Source: Vigna angularis
Taxonomy: Eukaryota; Streptophyta; Magnoliopsida; Fabales; Fabaceae
Assembly: GCF_016808095.1 (NCBI RefSeq)
Contig: NC_068975.1
Coordinates: forward strand, 35,920,001-35,984,000
DNA length: 64,000 bases
Direction: 5' to 3'
A program made the translations under genes and the position numbers. Below, piece by piece: positions 1-13,582 of the stretch. How positions within the stretch are numbered: the stretch's first letter is position 1; each line of letters begins with the position of its first letter. The notes beneath the pieces are model-generated. The model was given only the letters and a program-made list of their open reading frames with translations, ran no database searches and was not told the DNA's origin.

Positions 1-60
1 TTACTGTAATATACTTCCTGGAGCTTAGTTTATGAATTTCTTTAACAGCTGTTACATTAC

Positions 61-1636
61 TTGATGGTTGGTCTCGTTATGAATGCCGGCAGCTGCAAGA
101 TCAGCTGATACAGTTTTTGATCCTTCTAAAGCAGCCTTTGAACGGTAATATTTTACTATGGACAACTTAGGGAAGTAAAATGCGTATAGAATTATGCAGA
201 AAAACTCAAAAACGGTGGAGATTGCAAAAAATAGCACTGCAAAATGAGGAAATAATCAATCTTGTGTCAAAGAACAGCAATCTTTAGAGTTAATGGATGA
301 CAACCAAATCTACCATGCTGTATAAAACTGCCATAATGCAAAAACAAGTGAGTAAAACTGATATGTGGCAGTGTAAATTAATGAATAAGAGTAACATACT
401 AGTCCCTTTCCGAAGACCATTCTTTGAATTCTCAAAACCTACTTTGGTGACAAGTCTCAAACCAGAAGCTAGAGCTCCCGAGGCAGCTAAACCAGCAAAG
501 AAAGACTGTAAAGCATTCAATTCTAGAATTAGTCTACCTAGTAAAAACAAGACTACTATTTTAGAAGACAGTATATGTGGTTTTTTCGGTATCATGTTCA
601 ACCTCATACAAATTAAGCATCGTTATTAGACTAATTAAAATAATGTATTTCTCCAGCAAATGACAACGACTAAATTGATCTCTTCCTTTGGTATTCTATA
701 ATATTTTCCCTGTAACTTCCATCGCTTACCTTCTCTTTTGAAAAAAAAAATTAAATTTAGTTTTACAGTTTTTTCTTCATTCTTCTTCAAATAAGGGTTG
801 AGAATTTCTCAAAAATCACAAAACAGGAGCGATAAAGAAATTATGAGGATAACGAACCTGGATGAACTCAGGACACATAAAAGACAGGTCTCCGACCATG
901 CCACCCTGGACATGAGCATCTGCAATTCCAAAACAAGCAGAAAGGACACATATACCAATGTAAGGTCCGATTCCCCCTTTTCCTGATGTTGCTAGGTCTA
1001 ACTGTGACACAAAGCAGAAAAAATGAAATTAACAACCACAAACCAGTTGCAGCAGACTTGAAGCGGTATAAGACTATAGATTTTATCTTTTTCAAACTAG
1101 AAAAAGAAAAAATGAAAAACAGTGAATTAGGACGAGCACTCACAACAAGCACTAGCAAAGTACTGACGGAGAAAAGAGAGTAGCCAATTAAGTTCCTCAA
1201 TCTAGTGTTGATCCTTGACTCATTATACGCCAGTATTGCCATAGTACCAAGTGCAAAGGGTTGATAAACAAGGGTGAGCACACGCGATGGATGGTATCTC
1301 TATGGCAAAAAGTCGTTAGACAGACCAATAAACCTTTCAATTCAAATATGCAACACAGAAAGAAGAACGAACAATTCTGGGTTCATGAGATACTCACAGG
1401 GAACAGAGTGTAGTAATAATCTCCTACTGTCAACATACTGTTCCAAGCAACCAGAGATCCCAATCCAAGAATGAAACAAACCACCATGGCTTGGAACTTT
1501 CCCTGCTTGAAACAAATCAATCCAACCATTATAGGTAAGCATAGCAATAACGGAGGATGAATACCAAGAAAATATCATAGTAACAATAACATACCTCCAA
1601 CCTTCTTGGTGGTTCATTGCCATTAGAAAGATTCAT
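61..1636 (-). CDS. Equilibrative nucleoside transporter (ENT/SLC29 family), 5' part, cut by left edge
   Basis: Membrane transporter moving nucleosides/nucleobases, normally with eleven transmembrane helices. Six exons join in phase: 1595-1636, 1398-1502, 1144-1299, 858-1001, 400-505 and 61-236, with the remainder beyond position 1. I chose the ATG at 1634-1636 because its 14 codons join in frame to an exon starting GKFQAMVVC, as in plant ENTs. Diagnostic stretches seen are WNSMLTVGDYYY, RYHPSRVLTLVYQPFALGT, DLATSGKGG, HVQGGMVGDLSFMCPEFIQ, SGLRLVTK and FPKLSIVKYYRSKAA. The exon ending at 61 has a GTAATG donor. About 243 residues are visible; plant ENTs are usually a little over 400, so roughly the C-terminal 40% is missing. 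No frameshift or stop is seen. The exact substrate and the orthologue number within the ENT family cannot be set from this part. Confidence 0.9.
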
Positions 1637-4160
1637 GGCTGCAAGAATCTGCTACAACCAAGTTAAGGTAACAATAGACTGGTTAATGACCATTTAACAG
1701 GTTTGGCATTGAGAAAAAGAAGAAAAAAAATCCATAAAGGAAATAGAAACAATAAAGAAAAAAGAAAAAACGTTCATTTGAAAAAAAAAAACTGATCTGA
1801 CTCTTGAAACTTTAAAAAATGTCATATTTAGTAAATATTTACCATTATAATTAAAAACATAATATATTAATAATATTCAGTAATTAAATTGTTTGATTAA
1901 AAATTACAATTTTAGAAATCATTTAGTTCCTGATTTGTGATTCTGGTTTTTATTGTTTGTTACTTATAGAAATAATAGTTATCATAACGTTACGTATAAA
2001 AGAATAAGAAAATATATACAAAAAACAGTTATAAAAACGAAAAAATATTCGTAACCACTTTTTTCCTTGAACAACTTTTCAATTTTTTAATAATAAAATA
2101 TTATATTTAGATTGTGATAATAATAAATATAAATACAATTTTAAAAAACAATGATATATATTGTTATATAATGATTGAATAGAGTAATAAATGAGATCAA
2201 AATATCATACCATTATAAAAATTAATGCCTTTATTAACCATTGCGGAAATACAATTAGGCTTACGTTTTACCGTGATAATAACTTTTTTGTATTATTAAA
2301 TTGAGTTTAAAATGGGCAGTCATCCAATCGTAAAACAATAACTCTGATTATGTTATATCAATAATTAACATCTGTTACTGTTAAAAAAATGTTAAACGTT
2401 TTCATTGAAAAGTAGATTATATATAATATACAGCAAAATTATTTATTTTTAAAAATAGAATATGCAATTAAATGTGTAGAAGATGAAAAATACATTGTAA
2501 CAAAACAAAAATGAGAATAAAAAAGAATTAAACGGAATTGGAAATGGAGAGGATATAAATAACCTAATAATGGGTGATGTTAACTAAGAGGAAGTCAACT
2601 GAAATGGATGTGTGTGCCAAAATCGTTATAAATTATTTGTAAGTAGTAAGTTGAGATTTGGATTTTGTGATTGTTTTTATTTTCCCCAGAAAGTGAATCT
2701 TTCCATACTTTTGTGTAATCAAGCAGAGGGAAAAAGACAAATTCTAAGATATTATCTATTGTCTCTCAATAAATCCATAATTGAGAAAACCATTGGTCCA
2801 GTTTTCCCTTCATCAGATTATATCCAAAGTTTTCACAGGTAATTTGATACACAGGGAGTCTTCCCAGGATTCACATACATATTAAAACACCCTCTGTCAT
2901 CAAGAATCATATTCCACAATATCCTCTTAAATCAAATTTATTAAGTTTCAATAATTTTAACAGTGAATTATCTTATTTATTATTTTCAAATAAATTTTTA
3001 AAAATAAAAGGTTAGTTAGTAAAAAATGAGTATTTATTAAAAGATTAAACATGTTTGATTTCTTAACTTTTAGTAAAAATTAAAATTAATCTTTTTCTAC
3101 ACTTTCAATTAATTTAGTCTTTTATTTCTAAAATACCAATCAAATCTTCTTCAATTTGTTTAATGTTTTAAACATATTTTTTATTAATATTAAAGTAAAA
3201 AATATCAAACGAAAATAAAAAATTCAAATACTAATAAATTTAATAAATTTTAATTAAAATGATTAAATTAATATATTTATAAAATTGAAAGATTAAATTA
3301 AGGTAAATTTTGAAAAGAGAATATTTTTAATTTTTATTGAAAATTAACCAAAAATATATTTAATTTTTTATTAAAAAATATTCATTACAAAATGAGATCC
3401 TAAACCTTTTTAAATAAAGATATTGTAAGATTAAAAAATAGTTAGCTTAGTTTGAAAGAAGATTCAGGAAGCAATAGTGTCAGATTTTGTTTCCTAGCAG
3501 CAGAAAAGATTAGCAATATGCATTTTTTTTTCTTGCTTAGACACCGAATTTATAGCATTTTATAACTTTTAATTGGGATTTTTAAGATTACCGAAACATG
3601 TGCTACAGCGTGGAACTTCTTTTTATTAATGAACCCATTGGGCTTTAAAAGCCCATTGATTTCTTTGAAGAGATTATCACAGTTGAAAAACCAAAATTTT
3701 AAAAATTATAATAAAATACTTTAAAAGCTTAGAAAAATCGTACAATGCATTTTACCCTTTTCCATTTCTTCTATCTCCTCTGTGTGTCTGTTACTATTTC
3801 TGCGTGATTTTTTAATTAAAGAATAATTACTTTTAAAAAGTTACATATTTGTTTTAACTTTTAAAAATACTGAAATAATAAGTTCTGATTAAAATTGTTA
3901 CAATTTCGGAAAATTAATACCGCAAACAACATAAATTGCATTCTTTTTATTTGTAACATTTCTTTAAATGTCTAATTAACAATGATGGACTTATGCTACA
4001 TCACAATTAAAAACATGTAACTAGTGACTGATCTTAATTATTAACATTTGAAGAGGTAAAATAATATATTCAAAATGTATATATTTTATTATGATTATTA
4101 ATATAATAAAAATAAATACATAATTTAATATAATTATAATTTTAAAATAAATCACATACA

Positions 4161-4214
<54 letters not shown>

Positions 4215-5785
4215 TTCTTTTGTTTATTCAAATATTTTAATTTATCAATATATTAAAATTAGATTTTACAGCTATTCAAATATTTGAATTTATCGATATA
4301 TTAAAATTAAAATTTTCAGCTATTTTATTTTTTAATGTAAATAATTATATTGTACAAAAAAATTTATCTTTTATTTTATTGATAATATTTATTACAAAAA
4401 CTAATTTTTTTATAGGTGTAGAAGGAAAAAAAAGACAAAAATAAATTAGTTAAGCAATCAATAAAATATGTTATTGACTGTTCTATTCTTGCTAAAGATA
4501 GACATAATTATAGTTGATAAATTCTTAAGTATGATTAATTTTGGGAACATCAACAATAAAAGTGATGAAATTGATATTTTAAATTATTTTTTTTTACTGA
4601 AATCTAAAGAATAAAAGTTGTTCACAAAATGACTTCTATAATTGAATAATTAAATTATTAATATTTTTTCTTCATGATAGGTAGGTAAAAAAGTTAAATT
4701 TGGATTGTTTTTATCTATTCATATAAATTTTCTCTTATCACTTTTAAAAAATAAATTTATTTTTCCATCCTTCAACAACATACCTGTTTTTAAAAAATAA
4801 ACTATCAAAATCTAATTACATATTAAGAGATATATTTACTAAAAGGAAAATATATCATAATTAAATCCCAATTAAAAACATATTATGACATGGTCAATTT
4901 TTCCTTTTATGTTCTGACAGAAATCATAAAAAAGCGACTCGTAAGATAAAAAACATATTATACTGTATCATATCAGAACAGAAATAATAAAATTATATTT
5001 AATTTTCCGTTTTTCTTAAAAAACAAAAAGATATGAGAACGAGAAATGAACAAAAATAATAAATAACTCAATAAATAAGAAGAAAGAAAATGAAAAAATA
5101 TCTTAATAAACTTGCTTATTTTTTATTATCTTTAATTCTATATTTTATTATTTATTAATATTAAATAACGTATAAAAAATTAAAAATTCGCCTAATTTAA
5201 TACTCATAAATTCTCGTTACCATAAATAATTTTGAAAGTTTGGGGAGCAATAATATCCCCCTGCCCCCAAATCCTCCCTAATAAAGGGATCTCTACTATA
5301 TATTTAATGGAAGAGTATTTTTTTTTTCTCAAAAATTTAATTCTAAAACATTTTACCTGTATCTCCTACCAGGGGTAGTTCCTGTATAATTTAGAAAAAT
5401 ATGAAAATCAATACTAAGATCTTTATTTCATTTTGAACTAGTTAATTATAGTGTTAAATTCAAGTAAAAAAACATCAAGATTCAAAACTATTTTTTCTTT
5501 TTTGCATAAATTAAATTAAAAAAAAAAACTACCATCTTTTTACTGTACATTTTAAGTTATGTTTTCCTTTCTCTTTTTGTGTTGTATGAACATACAAGTT
5601 CAAGCTTAAGCCTAAATCCAAAAGTATAAAAATAACTATGATGACACCTTTTATGAACCTCTATCACCGCACTTTAGCTGTGGGTAGCCTCTAAGGGAAC
5701 ATTAGCATCAACTATATAGTCGTTGTGCTAATTTAAATGTATATATGAATAAACTGTTTGGATTTGATTTCTAATTGTATGGGCT
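1637..5785. other. Intergenic A+T-rich stretch between ENT 5' end and CHX 3' end
   Basis: About 4.1 kb with no ORF resembling a known protein. The first few hundred bases should hold the ENT promoter, since that gene reads leftwards. It contains one (TA)n microsatellite near 4.16-4.21 kb and many poly-A/T runs. A slightly less A+T-rich island lies near 5.23-5.30 kb. No transposon termini were recognised. Confidence 0.6.
4164..4211. repeat. (TA)n microsatellite, about 48 bp
   Basis: Uninterrupted alternation of T and A over about 24 dinucleotides in intergenic DNA. Likely length-variable between individuals. Confidence 0.95.
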
Positions 5786-8700
5786 TCATGCTATCGTAAA
5801 CATTACAGAAGAGTGTCCTGTTCCCATTGGCATTACATATCTTTGCATATGTTGTTGTTGATTTATGCTATGTCGGGATTCAGCTGATTCCCATGGTCTT
5901 TCAACGACAAAATTGTCCTCTCCATCTGGTCCTTGCCCTACATATTGATGCAACACCAACACCGAAGCCGTTGTTTCAAAGTCTGAAGATGCTAGTAAAT
6001 CGCCAATGGCTCCTAACTCAGGACACTCACTCCAATCTGTAAGGCCATCTGTTAGTGGTGACATTGTCCCTTGTCCTCTTCCAACTATGAACAAGTCATT
6101 CATGTTATTGATTGATCTTATTGCTGCAACTGTTTCCTCCCCATTGTTCACAACCTTTTCTATGTAAATGACTGAATCATCATGTGCAATCATATTCTTG
6201 AACTCACTTATATACTCATTATCCAGTTGGTTTTCCCCTCCATTTTTCATAGTGGTGAAACTTCGATCAATCTTTGCCCATAAGCGATCTGTTTCTGAAC
6301 TTTGATATGAATACTCAGTTGGAATGAAGTGCATGACAGTAAGGTGAACCCTTGGATGTCTTGACATTCTCCATCCATAAGCTAATGCCTCTCTGTCATC
6401 TGGTCCTCCAAAATATAGGACAGCCACTTTATGACATGCTTGATTTCCAATCAAGCGGTTGGATCCATTAAATCCCCTATCCACAAGTATACCAACTGAG
6501 CATGGTGAGTTTTGTAGTAGATTGTGGTTCACCATTCTTAATGCTGGGATTGTATCTTCCATTTGTCCGTCTACTGTTTGTTGCTTATGGAAAGGAATGA
6601 TGATGATGGACACCCTTTTTTCTTCAGCCAAATTGCATATGTCTTCATGCATGGTGGAGTAAGGGGAAATGGCTGTTAAGGGTTGGACTTGAGCATAATT
6701 GACCTGTTCCTCAAAGTTATGAAATGCCGTGATGATGTGGTCGGTTTGTGCTTGTGTTTTGTTGAGGGCTGGACCTCCTGATTGTCTATTGGCATGAACA
6801 ATTAGCATTGCAGAAGCTCTACGAGTGAGTTCAACCAAGTGGAGCACATAAGCACACATTGGAGACCTTTTATTGGGATAAGTTGCTTCAAGGAGATTAA
6901 CTAGTGTGGGAACATTTCGAGGGGTGTGAATGCCCACAAGGACTCTTAACTCTCCATCAAGTCTTGAACTTTGTATTGTTCTCCTTTTATAAGGTACAAG
7001 CGTTTTTCTTGGCCTATAAATTAATTTTACAATTGGTGAAATGAATGCTGTCATTATCAGTATTACAATGATCATAACTGAAAATATTTTATCATCCAAG
7101 ACCTGCATATGCAAAGTTAGCTAGTCATCATCATGTGTTGATCCTTTAAGTAATAGCTAGATTAACAAAGAAATTGAATGGTGTACCTTTTGTTCCCTCC
7201 CAACATTGAGCACAATAATTTCAATAATGCCTTTAGCGTTCATAAGTAAACCAAGAACAACTCCATCACGATTTGGTATCTGCAACATGTTTGAAACAAG
7301 GAGAATCCCAGCAATCTTGCCGAGATAAGTTAGAGAAATCGCTGAGAGAATAAAAGCCCAAGTATTAGCTCCGCTGATTAAGGTGATATCTGTCTTAAGC
7401 CCACTAATGGCATAAAAGAGAGGAAGCAAAAGTCCTGAAACAAAGTCTTCAAGCTTTTCTATTATTGCAGCTCCAAGTGGCCCATTTGGAATGACTAGGC
7501 CATACACAAAAGCTCCAAAAACACAATGTGTTCCAAGGGCATCCGTGATGAAGGCCGACATCAATACACCAGTGAGCACAATGCATAATTGAAACTCACT
7601 GAAGGGTTTTCCCTCTGGAGTTTTCTCGATCAACCACGCCATTGTTGGTCTAACAATAAGAAAGGAGAAAGAAAGAAAAACAAGGTTTGATAGCAGAACC
7701 CACAATGATACCCAAGCGCTAATTATTTCCTCTGATAAAGCAATAGTTAGAGCCAACAACATCCATGCACACACATCATTGATGAGAGAAGTTGATAGAG
7801 CAAGCTTCCCTAAGTCTGTGTTGATAAGTTTGAGCTCAACAAGCATTCGAGCAAGCACCGGGAATGCAGTGACAGATAGAACAATACCAAGATAGAGGAT
7901 ACAGCTGGCTTGATTTATGTTTTCGTCTGTGTTAGCTATTAAAGAGGATAAACACATAGCAACCATAAAGGGAATCACCATACCAGCAAGGGAAATTAAC
8001 ACCGTCTTCTTTCCAGCACGTTTGATGATCGAAACGTCCATCTCTAACCCAATCAGGAACACAAAGTATATCAGACCCATGTTTGCCATTGTCTCCACCA
8101 GCATTACACTTTTCATAGGGAACACAATATTGGCAAAATTTTTATTTCTTCCAAGCACTGATGGACCCAGAAGCAATCCACCCTGTAAATATATTTTCAA
8201 ATCATTCCATCTAGTTGTAAAATATTGAAAGAACAAAAAAACATCAAAGGCTCTGAAATTAAACACACCTGCAATACTATGGCTACATATTAAGGTTACC
8301 CACTATACCTTAATTTCCTGTTCACATATTTGCTCCACATGGTTACAACATAAACTGTTCAAATTATCGTATGCATTTTCTTAATCTTACGAATCACAGG
8401 TTCTCTAACAAGTTATTGATCCAACAATAAAAATAGTAAGAAAAAATTTACTCATAACATTATTATGAGTTATTTGGATACTAATACATTATAAATGATG
8501 CCAAAATTGGAAGAGTTAATAAACAATGATGATTGTGTCTTTTTTCTATGTCGTGTGTTTGATTCGAGAAAGAAAATAAAAGGTGAAAGAGAAATGAAGT
8601 TACCAAGATTTCAGCAATTACACGAGGTTGGTGAAAGGGCTTGAGGATTAAAACAAAGAAACGTGTTGCAGATACAACTAACGTTAATTGCAAGGTAAAC

Positions 8701-8822
8701 AGAGGAAGAGAGAAATCTAAAAGGTTATTGGTCTTCCACAACCCATTTGTTGTTACCATGAGTGGTGTATAACAAATTATGGATTTATCAGGCATAGTGG
8801 ATGCCATGGTTGTGTTGTTCAT
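5786..8822 (-). CDS. CHX-type cation/H+ antiporter (CPA2 family), CHX15-like
   Basis: Monovalent cation/proton exchanger of plant endomembranes or plasma membrane, important for K+ and pH balance. Three exons join in phase: 8604-8822, 7187-8182 and 5786-7102, giving 842 residues plus stop, the usual CHX size. The first ATG of the frame is at 8820-8822; upstream in-frame codons are not ATG. The N-terminal half is the Na+/H+ exchanger domain: FSLPLFTLQLTLVV, HQPRVIAEILGG, LLGPSVLGR, ETMANMGLIYFVFLIGLEMD and, near residues 208-209, the Asn-Asp pair in SLINDVCAW that is characteristic of CPA2 transport sites. The C-terminal exon is the long soluble regulatory region, with the two stress-protein-like folds of CHX proteins (LVLHQY near the end). 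Introns are 421 bp and 84 bp with GTAACT and GTACAC donors. Intact. The CHX15 assignment rests on remembered similarity at the N terminus. Confidence 0.93.
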
Positions 8823-11697
8823 TTTGAATGAACAACACAACCACTAATGACTTTGTTATAGTCAAGACTTAATTAATTTTCTGATCTTCCTCTACAAAAG
8901 ATAGCTACAATAGAAAGGGGACGACATTTCTTGGTTGTGTTTTTGTAAAAGATTATGAACACAATCAAAAGATAGATAGAGATAGGTTGGTATTGGTGCT
9001 TTCTCTTTATCCAAAAGCACCAATGGAAGAGATGATCCAAAATCATGCTTTAATCTATTTTTGAAAACTCGATACGTCTCATTATAACTCCCATCTAAAA
9101 TGAGGTCATTGTGTATGCCACTTGGACAAACATCATAAATTATAATCACTTCTTATGTTAATCACTTGTATTATGTAAACATGATTTATTAAATCAATAA
9201 ACATTTTTCTGTTATTAGTAAACTTTTCATCAAAAATACTCATTTATTATCTATTATAATATAAAAAAATACTAAAAAATTTACTTTATTACTCACGTTT
9301 AGTTTGTTGATAAGTATATCAAAAGTTAGTATTTTAGTCATTTGACATTGTTAATTTGTTTTCGATTTCTATTTATTTTTGTCACATGTGTTTATAAGTT
9401 ATTTTACTTTTTTTTTTATCTATTTGTTTTTCTTTTTAAACTAATTTGTCCTAAATATGAAAATATATTTCTATATTGTTTTATAATTGTAAATTACTTG
9501 CTCATTTAATAATTATTAAAGAATATCTTGTATTTTAAATATTAATAATGATGTATCATCGAATGAATTTATTGTATGTGATTGTTTGATTATTTTAAAA
9601 TTATTTTAATTTAAATTATGTTATTTTTTAAAATATATTATCTTCCCCTCATTTGTTATTGTATTTATTGTGTGCTTTACGAAAACAAAGGATAATGTAA
9701 GAGAAACCTAACCGTGATCGAGTCCTAAAGTAGAGATGAATAGTTGTTTATGTATAGTTTATATTATATTGCATAGTATTCCTCTTTTTTAATAAATTTT
9801 ATATTTTGAAAACATTATATATTGAGGAATAATGTAATACTTATAACCTTTACTTATTTGCTTGATGTTTAATGTGAGATATTTTAAATTAGCAGATGAT
9901 TTTTATTAATTTGGAATGTTAGAACCACGTACATCAAAATCCATTTAGCGAGTAATTTCTCTATCCAGAGTGATGGTGACAACTTTTTATTACAGAAGTG
10001 ACATTTCTACTGGATTTATGTTTTATGTTTGATATTTTGAAATTTTGGGAAGATTTGACCCATAGACTGTACTGAGTTAGATGTTTGTGAAACCAAAGTC
10101 ACATGTAATGTGGTAAATGTTGGTAAAGACAAACAATTGAATGTCCCTCGAGACCCCAATGGCCAAAACGTTACAGATAATCCCCAAGCCAGACCACGGT
10201 CAAGTCAAGCGAGACGTTTCTGACACCCTTCCCTTCTTCATCATCGTCATCATGTGAACAACTCTGCATTCATGTCGATTCACTCTTCCATCATGAGTTA
10301 TGGGAACTGTTTAATATTCTGCAACATGAGAAATATGGCAACATTTTAACTTCATCTTCAAAGTGGAGGTGACCTCGATAAAAAAAGAATGGTCATAGTC
10401 ACCCATTCTAACAACAATAGTAAGAGTATCAAAACGGGTAGTCAAAGTAATTATTATTATTATTGAGGATGTCATAGTAAAAGAAGATTCCTTTTTGTTC
10501 TTCTTGTGATTCAGATAGGGAACCGGTCAAAGGGAATAAGGTAAAGATTTTTAATACTTATCATTCAACAGATTTTTCTTTTCCATCATTGTTCCAGGCA
10601 AAAGGGTTTCACTTGTTTCAAAAGCCGAAGCTAAGATTATGTGATACATGGACAACAATTTATACAACATCATTCTATCTTTTTCTGTGTTACACCATTT
10701 GATATATTTCAAAATTCTCTCTACTGTATCATTTCTCAGCTGAAAAATGGGTGTGTATTACGACATAACTAATTAGAATGCCATGAAACAATGCTTGTTC
10801 TGAAATGACACAAAAGGAGGTACTCAGGTTTACATTGCAAGGATGTGACAATGAACCCAAATAGGACAGGTTGGTTTTCCAGTTGCACATGCTCTCATTA
10901 CCAGATCAACCAGAGGACCACTTACACTCGATGCAAATGACCGAGATATAACTGCATTGTGCAGGCATCCCATTATAAAAGTAAGGCTAATTAAAGGGTT
11001 TTAATTAATTAAAATTCACTAAACAGAATGTAGGAATCTTCTGTAGTGAAATTGTATGACACAAAACATGACACTCTCAGCCACAGAAACAGAAGGGAAT
11101 TGCAAGAATAAGCAATTGCACCGTATAGTTTTGCCTAGACTGTGTAAGCATGAACGGTGTATAATTTAAAATACATGAACATTATTATGAGTTGGACAAG
11201 GTGATTTAAGGATTTTGTATGTGGGGATGAAAGTAACGGTACCACTCCTAATGTTAATCAAAACGCTGTCACTTCCATCTCAGATCAAGCGCACATGCTG
11301 CATAATTATGTTCTCTTTCCTATATTTTTAAACCTGTAGAACTTTTATCTTTGGGAGGTGGTAGAAAATGTAGTAATCCTAATATTCAGTCCAAAAACTT
11401 GTTAAACTCTTGAGGTACTCCTCTCGCATCTCTGGTGTTTTTCCTGATTTCTATGATGAGGAAGAGCGAGGAGCAAAGAGTTCATATTCCTATTATGTAT
11501 TTGTAAACACTACTACTTCCAATAAAGAACGCCAACACAACCACTTTATCAACACAGAAACCGAAGCTTCTCTTTCTTTTCCATCAATTCAGTTACCATC
11601 TTGAGACTTTTTGTCTCTTTGTCTTTCTTATGCCTTGAATTCCTCAATAGCAATGAACAGAATATAGAACGCAGACTAGGATATCAAGAAAGGGAAG
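8823..11697. other. Divergent intergenic region between CHX and the cyclin gene
   Basis: Holds the upstream regions of two divergently transcribed genes, the CHX gene (leftwards) and the CYCD6-like gene (rightwards). Most is A+T-rich with no recognised protein. Near 10.14-10.26 kb the composition is more balanced and a short minus-strand ORF lies at 10.83-10.97 kb (separate entry). A short (ATT)n run is near 10.44-10.46 kb. No transposon termini were found. Confidence 0.5.
10830..10973 (-). CDS. Short unrecognised ORF, 47 codons, possible small peptide or relic
   Basis: Complete ATG-to-TAA frame on the minus strand, beginning MGCLHNAVISRSF and containing SGPLVDLVMRACATGKPTCP, in a patch whose composition is less A+T-rich than the surroundings. 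The residue mix is protein-like, with four cysteines. I do not recognise the family. It lies about 0.7 kb upstream of the cyclin start on the opposite strand, with no adjoining exon that I could join. It could be a small-peptide gene, an exon relic of a lost gene, or chance. Confidence 0.25.
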   Translation of the reverse strand: MGCLHNAVISRSFASSVSGPLVDLVMRACATGKPTCPIWVHCHILAM

Positions 11698-13025
11698 ATG
11701 GAGTTTGATCTTGAAGACCCACTAGTCAGCTTGGAAGAAGAGCAACCCTTTACTGTATCAGAACTCTTTGCCTCCGAATCAGATCACATGCCCTCACCAA
11801 ACTACTTAAGTCTAACACATTTTCACGTTTTCTGTTTTGAGGCCATATCTCTTATTCTTCAGGTGAAGTTATGTTTATGTAATAGGTTCATTTCCCTCTC
11901 CTTCGTGTCACATTTGCTACATTTTGTTATGTTTCTTCAGGTTCAGCTTTCTTACAAACTAGACCCTTTTGTAGCTTACCTTGCTATAAATTACATGCAC
12001 CGTTTCACGTCAAGCCAGGAAATTCCGGTAAGCAGATATCTGATGATGCCTATGTTAAGCTTATGTTCAGTTCATATTAAAAAAAAGCAAAGAAACCTTG
12101 GAACAGTTGTACCTTAATACGTTTCCATAATTTCCAATGTTACCCTGATGCCATTAGTCCTGAGTTTGCAGAAGGGGAATCCGTGGTATCTTAGGCTTGT
12201 TGTCGTATCGTGTCTCTCTCTTGCTTCAAAGATGAAAAACACAACTTTGCCATTTTTGGAAATGCTGGTAAATCTTCAAATTCACGTAATTAGAATCATT
12301 TTAATAGAAAAACAATCTCCAACCATGGCATAGTAACTTGAAAATGTGGTGTTTATGATCATGAAACAGAAAGAAGGTTGTAACTTTAAGGTTCAAAGTA
12401 TTCAGAGAATGGAGCCTCTGATTCTCGGGGCACTGAAATGGCGTATGAGGTCAATTACACCTTTTTCTTTCCTGCGCTTCTTCATCTCTTTAGCTGAAAT
12501 TGATGACCACTCACTGAAGCAAGCACTCAAAGAGAGGGCTTCTGCTATAATCTTCAATGCTCAAAATGGTAAGTGGCTTGTTTCCATTCATACGTATAAC
12601 TTGATTTTATCTTCAACTCCAACAATCACAAACTCTGAATTGCATCTCTCTTATGTCTGCAGACATTAAGCTTTTAGAGTATAAGCCTTCAACTATTGCA
12701 GCAACTGCCCTCATCATTGCATCGCATGAACTACTCCCTCATCAATATTCTATTCTGAGAGCTTCAATTATATCCAGTGAGTACCTAGATGAGGTAAAGT
12801 TTACATTCAATCACTACGCTTAAAAGCAAATTTTTTTTATTCTTTGCTGCTATAGCGTCTACACATTGATGGTGGTTGTTTTAGGAGACATTGTCCAAGT
12901 GCTTTGATTTGATGCAAGAGATGATAAGAACGGTAGCAAAAGAGTTAGACACAGAAAGATGCTTTTTAAGAACAGAAACTCCAGGGAGTGTGCTTGAGAG
13001 AAACACCAAACGACAAAGAATTTAA
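11698..13025 (+). CDS. CYCD6: D-type cyclin, CYCD6-like
   Basis: G1 cyclin expected to bind a CDK and drive formative divisions; the Arabidopsis relative is a target of SHORT-ROOT/SCARECROW in root ground tissue. Six exons join in phase: 11698-11862, 11941-12027, 12172-12267, 12370-12568, 12663-12793 and 12885-13025, giving 272 residues plus a TAA stop. The N terminus MEFDLEDPL and HMPSPNY match CYCD6 proteins. The cyclin box spans roughly residues 45-145: KLDPFVAYLAINYMHRF, WYLRLVVVSCLSLASKM and ERMEPLILGALKWRMRS-type text (here IQRMEPLILGALKWRMRS). A C-terminal cyclin fold follows (SFLRFFISL, YKPSTIAATALIIASHELL). The LxCxE retinoblastoma-binding motif found near the N terminus of most D cyclins is not seen, as is also true of Arabidopsis CYCD6. 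All donors and acceptors are GT-AG. Intact. Confidence 0.9.
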
Positions 13026-13552
13026 TGGTCTATATGTTGCAGAAACAAATTCCTGTTTTCCTCCAAACTCAGGAAGGAGGAAGCCGAGGGAGAACAATCA
13101 TGTTTGGTCCATATGTCATTCACCATAAAGGAATTATTGTAATCTATTGCATAAAATGAAATTCAGAAATTACATTATTAAATCAAATGGAAGTTTTGTA
13201 AGGTGGCCCCAACCAATGCAATGAAATAAAACAGCTGATAGATGAAATTTTAATTATAATTAAACAAGTAAAAAGAGTACTTATGAAACTACATCATAAT
13301 TTGAATCTGAGTGCAGTTTGTTTAGGTCGTGATGACAGAATTATATCATAGCTTGGCGTATACATTTATTTTCAAACGTTGATATATATCCCATTAACGT
13401 AAAGAAAATAGTCAAAATTTCAATCCCAAGGTAATTAAATCATGGCATCAATCTCACAGAAGAAAGTTCTAAAAACTGGTTCATCGTAGTTTGTTTCACT
13501 GTTTTAGGCTTGGCTGTGGCTGTAAATGAATACACTGAGGTCACCTGATATG

Positions 13553-13582
13553 TTCCCTATGTTGCATTTCAAACATAGGGAA
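13553..13582. repeat. Perfect 11-bp inverted repeat with 8-bp loop
   Basis: TTCCCTATGTT at 13553-13563 is exactly reverse-complementary to 13572-13582. It lies about 530 bp past the cyclin stop. It is too short for a typical plant microRNA precursor and may be a chance or terminator-like hairpin. Confidence 0.6.

Noticed and set aside
7917..8228. Plus-strand ORF over the CHX gene
   Set aside because: Antisense shadow of an intact CHX exon.
13553..13582. A microRNA precursor
   Set aside because: The stem is only 11 bp, too short for a plant miRNA duplex, and extension of pairing was not seen on either side.
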